Shown piece by piece: positions 9,028 to 17,378 of a DNA stretch of 64,000 nt (positions within the stretch are counted from its first letter, which is position 1; every line of letters starts with the position of its first letter). Below the pieces are notes generated by a model, which worked only from the letters and a program-made list of their open reading frames with translations, did no database searches and had not been told where the DNA came from. The stretch comes from Rhizobium sp. RU36D. Its GTDB lineage: Bacteria; Pseudomonadota; Alphaproteobacteria; Rhizobiales; Rhizobiaceae. The stretch lies in NCBI RefSeq assembly GCF_900176345.1, contig NZ_FWXU01000003.1:62001-126000 (forward strand), in the 5' to 3' direction. The position numbers and the translations under genes are program-made.

Positions 9028-10575
9028 TCAGACGACCTCTCCGGCGTCGAGCTTTGCCAGGAAGGCCTGCGCACTGCGCCTATAGGTCTCCCTCTGCCCC
9101 TCCTCCATCCGGAGCCAGGTCGCATAGGGCTGCGCAAGGCGCCGGTTGCCGCGCAGCTTCTCACCATTACGGTCGAGAAAGTCCCAATAGAGCGCGTTGA
9201 AGGGGCACGCCCCCTCCCCGCTCTTCTTTCGCACGTCATAACGGCAGCCGTCGCAATAGTCGGACATGCGCGAGATATAGGCACCACTGGCCGCATAGGG
9301 CTTGGAACCAAGCAGCCCGCCATCGGCGAACTGGCTCATGCCGATCACATTCGGCATTTCCACCCATTCGAACGCATCCGCATAGACCTCCAGATACCAT
9401 TCATGCAGCGCATGCGGATCAAGGCCTGCCAACATGGCGAAATTGCCCGTCACCATCAGCCGCTGGATATGGTGGGCATAGGCATTGTCGATCGTCTCGC
9501 CGATCACCGTGGCAAGGCAGGCCATCTTGGTTTCGGCGGTCCAGAAGAAGGACGGCAGCGGTCTGCTGGACCCGAGATAATTGCGCCTGGCGTATTCGGG
9601 CATGAACAGCCAGTAGACGCCGCGCACATATTCCCGCCAGCCGATGATCTGCCGGATGAAGCCCTCGACCGCATTCAGCGGCGCGCGACCCTCGAAATAT
9701 TCGCGCTCGGCGGCCCAACAGAGTGCCAAGGGATCGAGCAGACCGAGATTGATCGAAAAGGACAGAAGCGCGTGGTTGAGGAACGGGTCTCCCTTCAGCA
9801 TGGCATCCTGGGTTTCGCCGAACTGCGGAAGAAACGAAGCAAGGAAGCTGTCCGCCGCGCGCTGTGCCTCATCCCGCGTGACCGGAAAGTTGAAGCCTGC
9901 CGCCTTGCCCATATGATCGGGGAACCGCGCATCAACCAGGTCCATGACTTCCTTCGTGATGCTGTCAGGCGGAAAACTTGGCCGTGGAGGCCGGAAGAGA
10001 TCGGGTTTGGCCGGCTTGCGGTTCTCGGCATCGTAGTTCCAGCGCCCGCCGACCGGCTGCGCGCCATCCATCAAGAGACCTGTGCGCCGCCGCATCTCGC
10101 GATAGAAGAACTCCATCGTCAGTTCCCGCCGTCCTTCCGCCCACGCCTGGAAGTCCTTGTGGGAGCAGAGAAACCGGCCGTCCGGGCGGATATCGACAGG
10201 GAGCTTGTAGGTCGTCTCCCAGGACCGCATCGCGTCCAGCACCCGCCATTCGCCAGGCTCGGTGACGATCAGGTGCTGCGGCTTAAGCGCCTTGATCGCC
10301 CGTTCCAACTCTCCGGTGAAGGAGCCTGAATTGTTGGCATCATCGAGCCTGACATACCGCACCTCATAGCCTTCGGCGCGCAATTCCTCAGCGAAATGGC
10401 GCATGGCCGAGAGGATCAGGACGATCTTCTTGCGATGATGGCGCACATAGGTCGTTTCCTCGGCCACCTCGCACATCAGGATGACATCGCGTGCCGGATC
10501 GGCCCCTTCAAGGCTGGAGATCGAGTGAGAGAGCTGGTCGCCCAGAATGAAGATGAGGTTTCGGCAGGCAGGCAT
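9028..10575 (-). CDS. phrB: Iron-sulfur (6-4) photolyase / bacterial cryptochrome (PhrB/CryB type)
   Basis: Light-driven DNA repair flavoprotein of 515 residues, closely resembling Agrobacterium PhrB, which repairs (6-4) photoproducts using FAD, a dimethylribityllumazine antenna and a [4Fe-4S] cluster. Cysteines at 353, 441, 444 and 457 match the PhrB ligands 350, 438, 441 and 454 with a constant offset of three. The paired histidines in AYAHHIQRL lie at 368-369. The N-terminal [11 protein letters not shown] is the antenna-domain start. I chose ATG 10575; an upstream start at 10608 adds eleven residues with no family match. The DUF2256 gene follows and may be co-transcribed. Confidence 0.94.
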   Translation of the reverse strand: MPACRNLIFILGDQLSHSISSLEGADPARDVILMCEVAEETTYVRHHRKKIVLILSAMRHFAEELRAEGYEVRYVRLDDANNSGSFTGELERAIKALKPQHLIVTEPGEWRVLDAMRSWETTYKLPVDIRPDGRFLCSHKDFQAWAEGRRELTMEFFYREMRRRTGLLMDGAQPVGGRWNYDAENRKPAKPDLFRPPRPSFPPDSITKEVMDLVDARFPDHMGKAAGFNFPVTRDEAQRAADSFLASFLPQFGETQDAMLKGDPFLNHALLSFSINLGLLDPLALCWAAEREYFEGRAPLNAVEGFIRQIIGWREYVRGVYWLFMPEYARRNYLGSSRPLPSFFWTAETKMACLATVIGETIDNAYAHHIQRLMVTGNFAMLAGLDPHALHEWYLEVYADAFEWVEMPNVIGMSQFADGGLLGSKPYAASGAYISRMSDYCDGCRYDVRKKSGEGACPFNALYWDFLDRNGEKLRGNRRLAQPYATWLRMEEGQRETYRRSAQAFLAKLDAGEVV

Positions 10576-10659
10576 GGCAATCCGGGCGGCTGGTGAACAC
10601 AGGCGCATAACGCATCAAGATCCACGATGGATCGCCGGACGAACGATCAGGCAGCAAGC

Positions 10660-11562
10660 CTATGTGTTCACAGTTGCGGCAACGCGCTCCTTCACCAGCG
10701 TCTTCAACACGTCCACGACGGCGCGAACGCGGGGAACGTTGCGCATGCGCTCGTGGGTGACCAGCCAGATTTCAGCCGCCGGCGCTACGGGCGGACGGAA
10801 GCATAGCACCAGCTCGGGATCACCGGCCGCAATGAATTCGGAATAGAACCCCACCCCTAAGCCGTTGCGGACGCTCGCGAAAGCCGCAGGCACCGTATTC
10901 TGTCGCAGCAGCAGCGTCTCCGGCGGAAAATGCCGGCTGGCCCAATCGAAAATCGGCCTGCCACGGGCATGCGTATCGATTCCAATCAGCGAATGATCGG
11001 ACAGATCCTCGACGCTGCGCGGACATCCGTGACGCTCGGCATAGGCGCGCGAGCAATAGAGGCTCCAGTGATCCTCTACCACTTTCAGGCCGACCAGCCC
11101 GGCCTCGGTTGGCGCCGGCGCGGCGCGCAATGCGACATCGGCCTCGCCGCCGGCCAGGTCGCGCAACACGTTGCTGGTATCCACTTCAAGGCGCACCTGA
11201 GGTTAGGCCTCCCTCAACCGTATGATCAGATCCGGCAGCATGAGGCCCGCCAAGACATCATTGGTGGTGAAGCGTACGACACCCGAAATCTCCCGCGAAA
11301 GACTGCCGACAGCCCGAGAGAAAGCCGCCATAGCGTCGCGCACGGCCTCCGCCGGCCCGATGAGCGCGGCGCCCGCCTCCGTCAGGTCATAACCGGTCCG
11401 GCGCTTGTCGAAGAGTTGCACCCTCAGGCTATCCTCCAAAGCGGCGATCCGTCGCGAAACGGTGCTCTGGCTTACCTTTAGAACTTTCGATGCCTGCAGT
11501 GTCGAGCCCGTCTCGGCCACCGCGAGCAAATAGCGCAAATCGTCAACGTTGGCGGGGTCCAT
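10660..11562 (-). pseudogene. LysR-family regulator interrupted by an in-frame stop codon
   Basis: Residues 1-119 (MDPANVDDLRYLLAVAETGS onward) form a normal LysR helix-turn-helix (STVSRRIAALEDSL) and linker. The reading frame then meets TAA at 11203-11205 and continues in the same frame as PQVRLEVDTSNVLRDLAGGE through a complete effector-binding domain to 10660. LysR proteins usually read LREAYPQVRLEV here, so one base change turning a Tyr codon into TAA explains the break. The downstream half could start at GTG 11196 but would lack DNA binding. The gene is divergent from the cupin gene, its likely former target. A sequencing error is the main alternative. Confidence 0.85.
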
Positions 11563-11652
11563 GATCGGTTATGCAAATCCGGTGAACGTGGCGGCAAAAA
11601 CGGTGTTTGAACGTAAAACGCTTCGAGAATACATGGCTGTCACTGCCCGCAA

Positions 11653-11679
11653 AACGTGTTTGCAGGCTCATCACACGTT
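11653..11679. promoter_or_regulatory. Inverted repeat in the LysR/cupin divergent promoter region
   Basis: A perfect 7-bp inverted repeat, AACGTGT and ACACGTT, separated by 13 bases, lies between the divergent LysR and cupin genes, 24 bases before the cupin start. The position is right for a LysR regulatory site, although the spacing is not the classical T-N11-A. Function is inferred from position only. Confidence 0.35.
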
Positions 11680-11702
11680 CAACATAGACCAGGAGAGACG
11701 CC

Positions 11703-12317
11703 ATGCGCAAAGCGCTTGTGCCAGCCAATACCCGTATTCTCAATCCTTACAACAAGGAGACGTTCGTCTTCACCCATCCCTATGAGGGAACGATATCAAG
11801 CCGTATGGATGTCGTGCTCGGCAAGGGCGGTTCCGGTGGCGGCAATGCCATCGCCCACATCCATCCGGAAACCGACGAGATCTTCACCGTCAACAGCGGC
11901 TGCGTCATGGTGATGATCGACGGGCAAGAACACGTGGCGGTGGCCGGACAGTCGATCACGGTCCCGAAGGGTGCCAGCCATTTCTTCCGCAACGCCTTTG
12001 ACGGGGAAACCCACCTGACAGTCACCTTTGTCAATGCCCAGGAGCATCTGCGCTTCTTCCTGAATCTGGCGCGCTGGACATCGGAATATCCTGCCTATTT
12101 CAAGCCGGATGGCTCGGTGAAGCTGCTGCCGATCGCGCTCGCGCTCAACGCTTTTCGCGATCACCTTTACATTTCCGGCCCGCCGGTATGGGCGCAGAAA
12201 GTCTTGTGCACCGCGCTCGCGCCGATTGCGCGGCTCGCGGGCTACCGTCTGGCGGCCAAGCCTGCAAGCCGCGCTGAGCGGCGCATGCGGCAGAACGAAC
12301 AGGCGCTTGTCGCCTGA
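11703..12317 (+). CDS. Cupin domain-containing protein
   Basis: A 204-residue protein with one conserved cupin barrel at about residues 40-115. It shows the first cupin motif AHIHPETDEIFTVNSG (two His and a Glu as metal ligands) and the second motif with PKGASHFFRN (third His). The C-terminal 80 residues (ARWTSEYPAYFKPDG onward) are not a standard domain. GGAGAG lies just before the ATG. The gene is divergent from the broken LysR regulator, with an inverted repeat between them. Cupins of this kind may be dioxygenases, isomerases or sensors; no substrate can be assigned. Confidence 0.85.
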   Translation: MRKALVPANTRILNPYNKETFVFTHPYEGTISSRMDVVLGKGGSGGGNAIAHIHPETDEIFTVNSGCVMVMIDGQEHVAVAGQSITVPKGASHFFRNAFDGETHLTVTFVNAQEHLRFFLNLARWTSEYPAYFKPDGSVKLLPIALALNAFRDHLYISGPPVWAQKVLCTALAPIARLAGYRLAAKPASRAERRMRQNEQALVA

Positions 12318-12344
12318 CGATGAGAAGATGAACGGCCTGCGGTC

Positions 12345-12623
12345 TCAGCCGCGGGCCAATTCTGCCCGGTGCATTTCCAGGAGTTCAACCTGGACGGCGG
12401 CCTGGAAATCGAGAATTTGCAGGCGCATTTCTTCTTCGGGGCAGCCGCGGGCGATCAGTTCGGCACCCAGGTCCCGGCAGGTATTCCGCCAGAAGTCGAT
12501 TGCTGCATTTCCGTGATGATTGTCGAGCGCGATGGCCGAGCGTTTGACGAGATCCTGCCGCCAGGCAAGGGGGAAGAAACTGACTACGGACCGGGCTTCC
12601 TGCCCGCTTGTTACATCTGACAT
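12345..12623 (-). CDS. Small conserved protein resembling DUF6074
   Basis: A 92-residue soluble, helical protein. The block SFFPLAWRQDLVKRSAIALD, the later FWRNTCRDLGAELIARG and the closing helix LQILDFQAAVQVEL resemble a small rhizobial family (DUF6074) of unknown function. The start at 12623 has AGGA eight bases upstream. The frame can be extended to 12728, but those residues look untranslated. It converges on the cupin gene with a 27-base gap. The family assignment is from memory of its pattern and is moderate. Confidence 0.65.
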   Translation of the reverse strand: MSDVTSGQEARSVVSFFPLAWRQDLVKRSAIALDNHHGNAAIDFWRNTCRDLGAELIARGCPEEEMRLQILDFQAAVQVELLEMHRAELARG

Positions 12624-12766
12624 GTGCACCATCCTGACTGTGAGTCTCTTCAATAGGATGGCGATGGTTAACGATCGGTTGACTTCAGGAGAGATGTTGT
12701 CTCCGATCGCTCCACCGCAGGCATGCATCAGTCTCGGCCAAGAAGAACAAAGGTCCGAACGAGACT

Positions 12767-12797
12767 GTCCCCGAGCACCGAATCGGTGCCCAGGGAC
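12767..12797 (-). terminator. Strong hairpin downstream of glucose dehydrogenase
   Basis: Two 15-base arms, GTCCCCGAGCACCGA and TCGGTGCCCAGGGAC, pair almost fully around one central base, about 32 bases after the gcd stop on the minus strand. There is no uridine run after it, so it may stabilise the transcript end or assist termination rather than act as a classical intrinsic terminator. Confidence 0.4.
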
Positions 12798-12828
12798 CCT
12801 CTCCTCGTAACTTCGAATGCGGGCGGGG

Positions 12829-15165
12829 CTAAGGCAGCTTGTAGGCGATCACAAAGTCACCGGGCTTGGTGCCAACAGAGCCGTGTCCGCCGGCCACCAT
12901 GACGACATATTGCTTGCCGTCATCCAGCGAATAGGTCATGGGCGTCGCCTGCCCGCCGGCCGGCAGTCGCGACTTCCACAATTCCTTGCCGGTGGTGAGG
13001 TCGTAGGCACGCAGGTAGTTGTCCACCGCGGCGCCCAGGAAGACGACACCGCCCTTGGTGATCATCGGCCCGCCGATGCCGGGAACCCCGACCTTGATCG
13101 GAAGCGGCAGCGGCGTCATGTCGTAGATGGTGCCGTTGCGGTGCTGATAGGTGATCTCGCCCGTCCGAAGATCTGCGCCGGCGACCGTGCCCCATGGCGG
13201 CGCCTGGCAGGGAATGCCGAGCGGCGACAGGAACGGCCCCATATAGACGCCATAGGCCGCCCCTTCATTCCTGTTCAGCCCCTGCTCGCTCGCCTTCTGA
13301 TCGGCGGACTTCGGCGGGATCTGGTCGCGCGGAACGAGCTTCGACGTGAAAGCGAGATAAGTAGGCATCCCAAACATGACCTGCCGCTCCGGATCGACGG
13401 CGACCGAACCCCAGTTGAAGGTTCCGAAGTTGCCGGGATAGACCAGCGTCCCCTGCAATGACGGCGGCGTATACTGGCCTTCATATCTCAACTGACGGAA
13501 CTGGATGCGGCACAGCATCTGGTCGATCAGCGAGACGCCCCACATGTTGCGTTCTTCCATCTTGGGCGGACGGAAGCTCAAGCCCGACAGCGGCTGCGTC
13601 GGAGCAGCGAAATCGTCCTCGATCGCGCCGCCCGGTGCCGGCTGTTCGGTAACGGGAATGAGTGGATCGCCGGTGCGGCGGTCGAGAACATAGATGTCGC
13701 CCTGTTTGGTCGGCCCGACGAGCGCCGGCACGACCGCGCCATACCGCGTGATATCAAGCAAGACGGGCTGGGCCGGCACGTCCATGTCCCAGAGATCGTG
13801 ATGAACCGTCTGGCGAACCCAGCGATCAGCGCCGGTGTTGATATCGAGCGCGACGATCGAGGACGAATATTTTTCGACACTCTCGCTGCGGCCGATGCCG
13901 ATCTGGTCCGGGACCTGATTGCCCAGTGGAATGTAGACAAGCCCCAACTGCTCATCGACCGAAAACACCGACCAGCTATTCGGGGAGTTCGCGGAATAAG
14001 TCTGGCCCTCCGGCAGTGGCGCCGTCTGGGTCGGATTGCCCGAATCCCAGTTCCAGATCAATGCACCGCTATTGACGTCGAAGGCGCGGATGACACCCGA
14101 CTGCGACTTGACCGAGTAGTTGTCATTGACCGCACCGCCGATGATAATCTTCCCGGCAGCGATCACAGGCGGCGACGTGGAATAGTAATAGCCGGCGGGA
14201 TTGTAGGGCATGCCCTGCTCGAGGCGCAGCGTGCCGCGATCGGCGAAGCTCTCGCAGACCGATCCGTTTTGCGCGTCGAGCGCAATCAGACGCGCATCCG
14301 ATGTCGGCAGGTAGACCCTGGTCGCGCAGGCGGCACCAGCAGTGGCAGCCGGATCGGCATAGTAAGTCACGCCGCGGCAAGTCTGGTGCTGACGGTCAGG
14401 ATTGAGGCCCGCATTGGGATCGTATTTCCATTTCTCCTTGCCGGTCGCGGCATCGATGGCGATTGCCCAGTTATGCGGCGTGCAGAGATAGAGCGTGTTT
14501 CCCACTTTGAGCGGTGTGACCTGATAGGTGGTCTCGCCGACATCCTCCGGCAGCTTCACGTCGCCTGTCTGGTAGCGCCAGGCCTCCTGCAACTGATCGA
14601 CATTGTCGACGGTGATCTGGGTGAGCGGCGAATAGCGCTGGCCATAGGGCGTGCGGCCATACTGATGCCATTCGCCATCGGGCACGTTGCCGCCATAGCT
14701 GACCACGTCAGTGACTTTCTCCGTCGGCAGGGCGCCGACCTTGTCATAGCTGTCGAAGCTCAGGGAATAGCCGGCAACGACGACCGCCAGAAGCACCGGG
14801 ATTGCGACAGGCCATGGCCGCGCCGGATAGCGGTTGCCCGTGACGCCGACAAAGCCCAGAGGGCGGCGTATCCAGGGAGTCATCAGCCAGATTCCGGCAA
14901 GCACCACCAGTCCGCCGCGCGTGCCGAGTTGCCACCAATCGAAACCAACTTCCCAGATCGCCCAGGCCAGGCTGGCCACGATGAAGATGCCGTAGAGCAT
15001 CAAGGCCTGCGGCCTGCGCATGAACAGCAAAACGCCGGTCGCCAGAAAGACAATGCCGGCGACCAGATAATAGGGACTTCCACCGAGCATCACCAACTGA
15101 CCGCCGCCTATGCCGAGCACGAGGCCCAGCAGGCCGAAAACGAGTGCGGTCAATATGATAGCCAT
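12829..15165 (-). CDS. gcd: Membrane-bound PQQ-dependent glucose dehydrogenase
   Basis: Quinoprotein that oxidises D-glucose to gluconolactone in the periplasm and passes electrons to ubiquinone. The 778-residue protein has five hydrophobic segments in its first 145 residues. An eight-bladed propeller follows: WHQYGRTPYGQRYSPLTQI near the entry, then GGAVNDNYS, HHDLWDMDVPAQP and the closing GGHGSVGTKPGDFVIAYKLP, all typical of the family. I chose ATG 15165 with AGGA seven bases upstream; the open frame to 15288 adds residues without membrane-protein character. No PQQ biosynthesis gene is in the window. A perfect sigma-EcfG-type promoter lies at 15229-15254, which suggests general-stress control. 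Confidence 0.93.
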   Translation of the reverse strand: MAIILTALVFGLLGLVLGIGGGQLVMLGGSPYYLVAGIVFLATGVLLFMRRPQALMLYGIFIVASLAWAIWEVGFDWWQLGTRGGLVVLAGIWLMTPWIRRPLGFVGVTGNRYPARPWPVAIPVLLAVVVAGYSLSFDSYDKVGALPTEKVTDVVSYGGNVPDGEWHQYGRTPYGQRYSPLTQITVDNVDQLQEAWRYQTGDVKLPEDVGETTYQVTPLKVGNTLYLCTPHNWAIAIDAATGKEKWKYDPNAGLNPDRQHQTCRGVTYYADPAATAGAACATRVYLPTSDARLIALDAQNGSVCESFADRGTLRLEQGMPYNPAGYYYSTSPPVIAAGKIIIGGAVNDNYSVKSQSGVIRAFDVNSGALIWNWDSGNPTQTAPLPEGQTYSANSPNSWSVFSVDEQLGLVYIPLGNQVPDQIGIGRSESVEKYSSSIVALDINTGADRWVRQTVHHDLWDMDVPAQPVLLDITRYGAVVPALVGPTKQGDIYVLDRRTGDPLIPVTEQPAPGGAIEDDFAAPTQPLSGLSFRPPKMEERNMWGVSLIDQMLCRIQFRQLRYEGQYTPPSLQGTLVYPGNFGTFNWGSVAVDPERQVMFGMPTYLAFTSKLVPRDQIPPKSADQKASEQGLNRNEGAAYGVYMGPFLSPLGIPCQAPPWGTVAGADLRTGEITYQHRNGTIYDMTPLPLPIKVGVPGIGGPMITKGGVVFLGAAVDNYLRAYDLTTGKELWKSRLPAGGQATPMTYSLDDGKQYVVMVAGGHGSVGTKPGDFVIAYKLP

Positions 15166-15228
15166 ATCAATATCCTGAATATTTACGTGATGAGGCTTCC
15201 GCGATGGGAAACGGATGATTAGCCGAAC

Positions 15229-15254
15229 AAACGCCTGACATCCGAAAATGTTCC
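15229..15254 (-). promoter_or_regulatory. Candidate sigma-EcfG (general stress) promoter of gcd
   Basis: On the minus strand GGAAC (15254-15250) is followed by exactly 16 bases and CGTTT (15233-15229). This matches the consensus of alphaproteobacterial EcfG/RpoE2 sigma factors, GGAAC-N16/17-CGTT. It lies 64 bases before the chosen start of the glucose dehydrogenase gene in the right orientation. The match is seen directly; the regulation is inferred. Confidence 0.6.
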
Positions 15255-15356
15255 GCCTCGCGGCGCGAATGCTCAAATCGCTTTTCAATGTCGACTCATC
15301 AAGTAAGCTAGGCTTGGTCCGCTAGGGCCATGAGGACAAAGAGGGGGCGGGTCGAG

Positions 15357-15707
15357 ATGCGATTGAAAATCGTGATGTTGTCAGGCGTGACCCGGCACAA
15401 CCGCCACCAGGTGATGGCTGATATCAATGACGCCATCTCTGCCGCCGGCGGCTGGGTCAGCAACCACAGCCTGTTCTCCAACATTGCCGCCACGGTGCAT
15501 TTCGCCCTGTCGCCTGGACGCTTCGCTGTGCTGAGCCAGCGCATCGCCGAGATTGGCGTGCGACTGGACGACGAGAGCATCGCCCTGCTAAAAACGCTGC
15601 CAGACGCCCCACCCCGCCCCGAAGATGAGATCAACGCGTCGCTCAACATTACCTTCATTCACGACGAGCCCGACCTGCGTCGTGACGTCCCGGCGGTGCC
15701 GGGCTGA
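15357..15707 (+). CDS. Hypothetical protein, possibly ACT-like
   Basis: A 116-residue soluble protein I cannot assign to a named family. The N-terminal half (KIVMLSGVTRHNRHQVMADI, an AGGW turn, then alternating hydrophobic strands and a second helix) follows the beta-alpha-beta-beta-alpha-beta order seen in ACT regulatory domains. The Asp/Glu-rich C-terminal half has no clear fold. It is followed after 83 bases by a PLP ammonia-lyase that lacks its own ACT domain, which would fit a separate sensor subunit. That link is inference. I chose ATG 15357 over the open frame from 15330 because the first strand follows directly. Confidence 0.7.
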   Translation: MRLKIVMLSGVTRHNRHQVMADINDAISAAGGWVSNHSLFSNIAATVHFALSPGRFAVLSQRIAEIGVRLDDESIALLKTLPDAPPRPEDEINASLNITFIHDEPDLRRDVPAVPG

Positions 15708-15790
15708 ACGAAAAAATCGTCTCGCGCCCTCCGACCGGCACAGACACCATCCGCGTCTAAAAGGCTGCGGTGAAAGCAATAGGAATTTCC

Positions 15791-16795
15791 ATGACCAATG
15801 ACATCTCGATCACGCCGGAACGCATCGCGGAGACGGCGAGCCGCATCATTCCCTTTGTCCGGCAGACGCCGGTGCTGTCGGTCAATCTTGCCGATTTCGG
15901 CATGGAGCCGATGCCGGTCGATCTGAAGCTGGAATGCCTGCAGCATTCGGGATCGTTCAAGGTGCGCGGGGCTTTTTCGGGCCTGCTGGGCGAGGCCGTG
16001 CCGGATGCCGGTGTCGTGGCCGCCTCCGGAGGCAATCACGGCGCCGCGGTTGCCTATGCTGCCCAGAAGCTGGGTGTGGCGGCCACCATCTTCGTGCCGT
16101 CCATCACCTCACCCGCCAAGCTCGACCGCATCCGCAGCTATGGCGCGGAACTGGTTGTCGGCGGTGAACGCTATGCCGATGCCCTTGCGGTAAGCGAAGA
16201 GTTCGCCAGAAAAACGGGCGCGCGTCCCATACATGCCTTCGATGACGTGACCACATTGCTCGGCCAGGGCACGCTGGGGCGTGAAATCGAAGAGCAACTG
16301 CCTGAGATCACCACCCTGCTGGTTGCGGTCGGCGGCGGCGGGCTGATCGGAGGCGTCTCCGCCTGGTACCAGAGCCGCATCAAGATTGTCGCCGTGGAGC
16401 CTGAAGGCGCGCCAACGCTGCATATGGCGCTGCAGGCAGGCCACCCGGTCGACGCACCGACGGAGGGCATTGCGGCGGATTCGCTTGCCCCGAAACAGGT
16501 CGGTGGGCGGGTGTTCGAGATCGCCAGACAGCATGTTGGGCAATCGGTGCTGGTCACCGACCAGGCAATCCGGGATGCCCAGATCGCCTGCTGGAACACC
16601 TTACGCATGGTGCTTGAGCCAGGCGGCGCCGCCGCCTTTGCGGCCCTGCTATCAGGGGCCTATAAACCCGATCCAAACGAACGGGTCGCTGTGCTGCTCT
16701 GTGGCGCCAACACCGACGGCAGTCAACTTCCAATAAAATCGACACCGCAACGAAAAAAGGCGGCACAGCGCCGCCTTTCGAAAAGTGTATGTTGA
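15791..16795 (+). CDS. Threonine/serine dehydratase-like PLP enzyme
   Basis: Fold-type II PLP enzyme of 334 residues, expected to deaminate serine or threonine to a 2-oxo acid, or to racemise or eliminate a related amino acid. The PLP lysine lies in SGSFKVRGA (K57). The SGGNHGAAVAYAA loop and GGGGLIGG phosphate-binding loop are intact. It is short because it lacks a C-terminal ACT domain, like catabolic dehydratases and hydroxyaspartate eliminases. AGGA lies six bases before ATG 15791. The last codons overlap the intrinsic terminator of the convergent BA14K gene, giving an unusual Lys/Arg-rich tail (KKAAQRRLSKSVC). Confidence 0.88.
   Translation: MTNDISITPERIAETASRIIPFVRQTPVLSVNLADFGMEPMPVDLKLECLQHSGSFKVRGAFSGLLGEAVPDAGVVAASGGNHGAAVAYAAQKLGVAATIFVPSITSPAKLDRIRSYGAELVVGGERYADALAVSEEFARKTGARPIHAFDDVTTLLGQGTLGREIEEQLPEITTLLVAVGGGGLIGGVSAWYQSRIKIVAVEPEGAPTLHMALQAGHPVDAPTEGIAADSLAPKQVGGRVFEIARQHVGQSVLVTDQAIRDAQIACWNTLRMVLEPGGAAAFAALLSGAYKPDPNERVAVLLCGANTDGSQLPIKSTPQRKKAAQRRLSKSVC
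16753..16778 (-). terminator. Intrinsic terminator of the BA14K-like gene
   Basis: On the minus strand AAAGGCGGC, a five-base loop and GCCGCCTTT form a 9-bp stem followed by a run of six T residues, about 20 bases after the stop codon. It is embedded in the 3' end of the convergent dehydratase gene. Confidence 0.85.
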
Positions 16796-16798
16796 AAA

Positions 16799-17221
16799 TT
16801 ACCGGTAGGGCGACATGCACTGGGCGCGAACGCCGGCACGCGGCACATAGGTATTGTCGTAGGCGCGATAGGTCCGGTAGCGGTTTGCGCACCACTGCAC
16901 ATGGGCATTGCCGCCGGAATAGGCGCGCGGCGGAGCAGCGATCGCGCCACCGATAATGGCACCGGCACCGAAGGCAGCCAACGGATACCACCAGCCATCA
17001 TTGTGGCGACGATAGCCCGGACGATAATCCCGATAGCCGCGGTGACCGCGATGCCAGCCACGACGATCATCCCAGTGGCGGCGATACTGAACCTGCTCGA
17101 CGTCTGATGCCTGCTGCACCTTCACGACCGGCAACGGCGCCGCGGCGGCCGGCAACATCGAGGTGAGCGACATGATCGACGCCAGACCGGCGACAAAGAC
17201 GGGTTTGATGAAGTTTTTCAT
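16799..17221 (-). CDS. BA14K-like secreted protein
   Basis: A 140-residue exported protein of the BA14K family, first known as a Brucella immunoreactive protein. An N-terminal signal peptide (KNFIKPVFVAGLASIMSLTS) ends near AAAA. A basic, Tyr/Arg/His/Gly-rich region follows, then a short hydrophobic glycine-rich helix (FGAGAIIGGAIAAPP). The C-terminal signature HVQWCANRYRTYRAYDNTYV with AQCMSPYR carries two conserved cysteines. GAGGAG precedes ATG 17221. An intrinsic terminator follows and a near-consensus sigma-EcfG promoter lies upstream. The molecular role is unknown; envelope or carbohydrate binding has been suggested for the family. Confidence 0.87.
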   Translation of the reverse strand: MKNFIKPVFVAGLASIMSLTSMLPAAAAPLPVVKVQQASDVEQVQYRRHWDDRRGWHRGHRGYRDYRPGYRRHNDGWWYPLAAFGAGAIIGGAIAAPPRAYSGGNAHVQWCANRYRTYRAYDNTYVPRAGVRAQCMSPYR

Positions 17222-17248
17222 GGGAGTCTCCTCGTTCATTTGAGGATT

Positions 17249-17274
17249 AAACTTTCAACTCGTGCGAAAGTTCC
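17249..17274 (-). promoter_or_regulatory. Near-consensus sigma-EcfG promoter of the BA14K-like gene
   Basis: On the minus strand GGAAC (17274-17270), 16 bases, then AGTTT (17253-17249). The -35 element is perfect and the -10 has one mismatch to CGTT. The -10 element ends 28 bases before the BA14K start. Confidence 0.4.
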
Positions 17275-17378
17275 GCATGGCGCAGCCGGCGCGGCCAATG
17301 TCTGCGGGTAAGCGCTTGCGCTCTTGATCGCAGCAACAGGGCTTGCAATGTTAGGACCATGACAGCCCAGGAGATTTC

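Noticed and set aside
12668-12683. TTAA-N7-TTGAC as a CtrA box upstream of the DUF6074-like gene
   Set aside because: The second half differs from TTAAC, there is no functional link, and such words are frequent in these AT-richer gaps.
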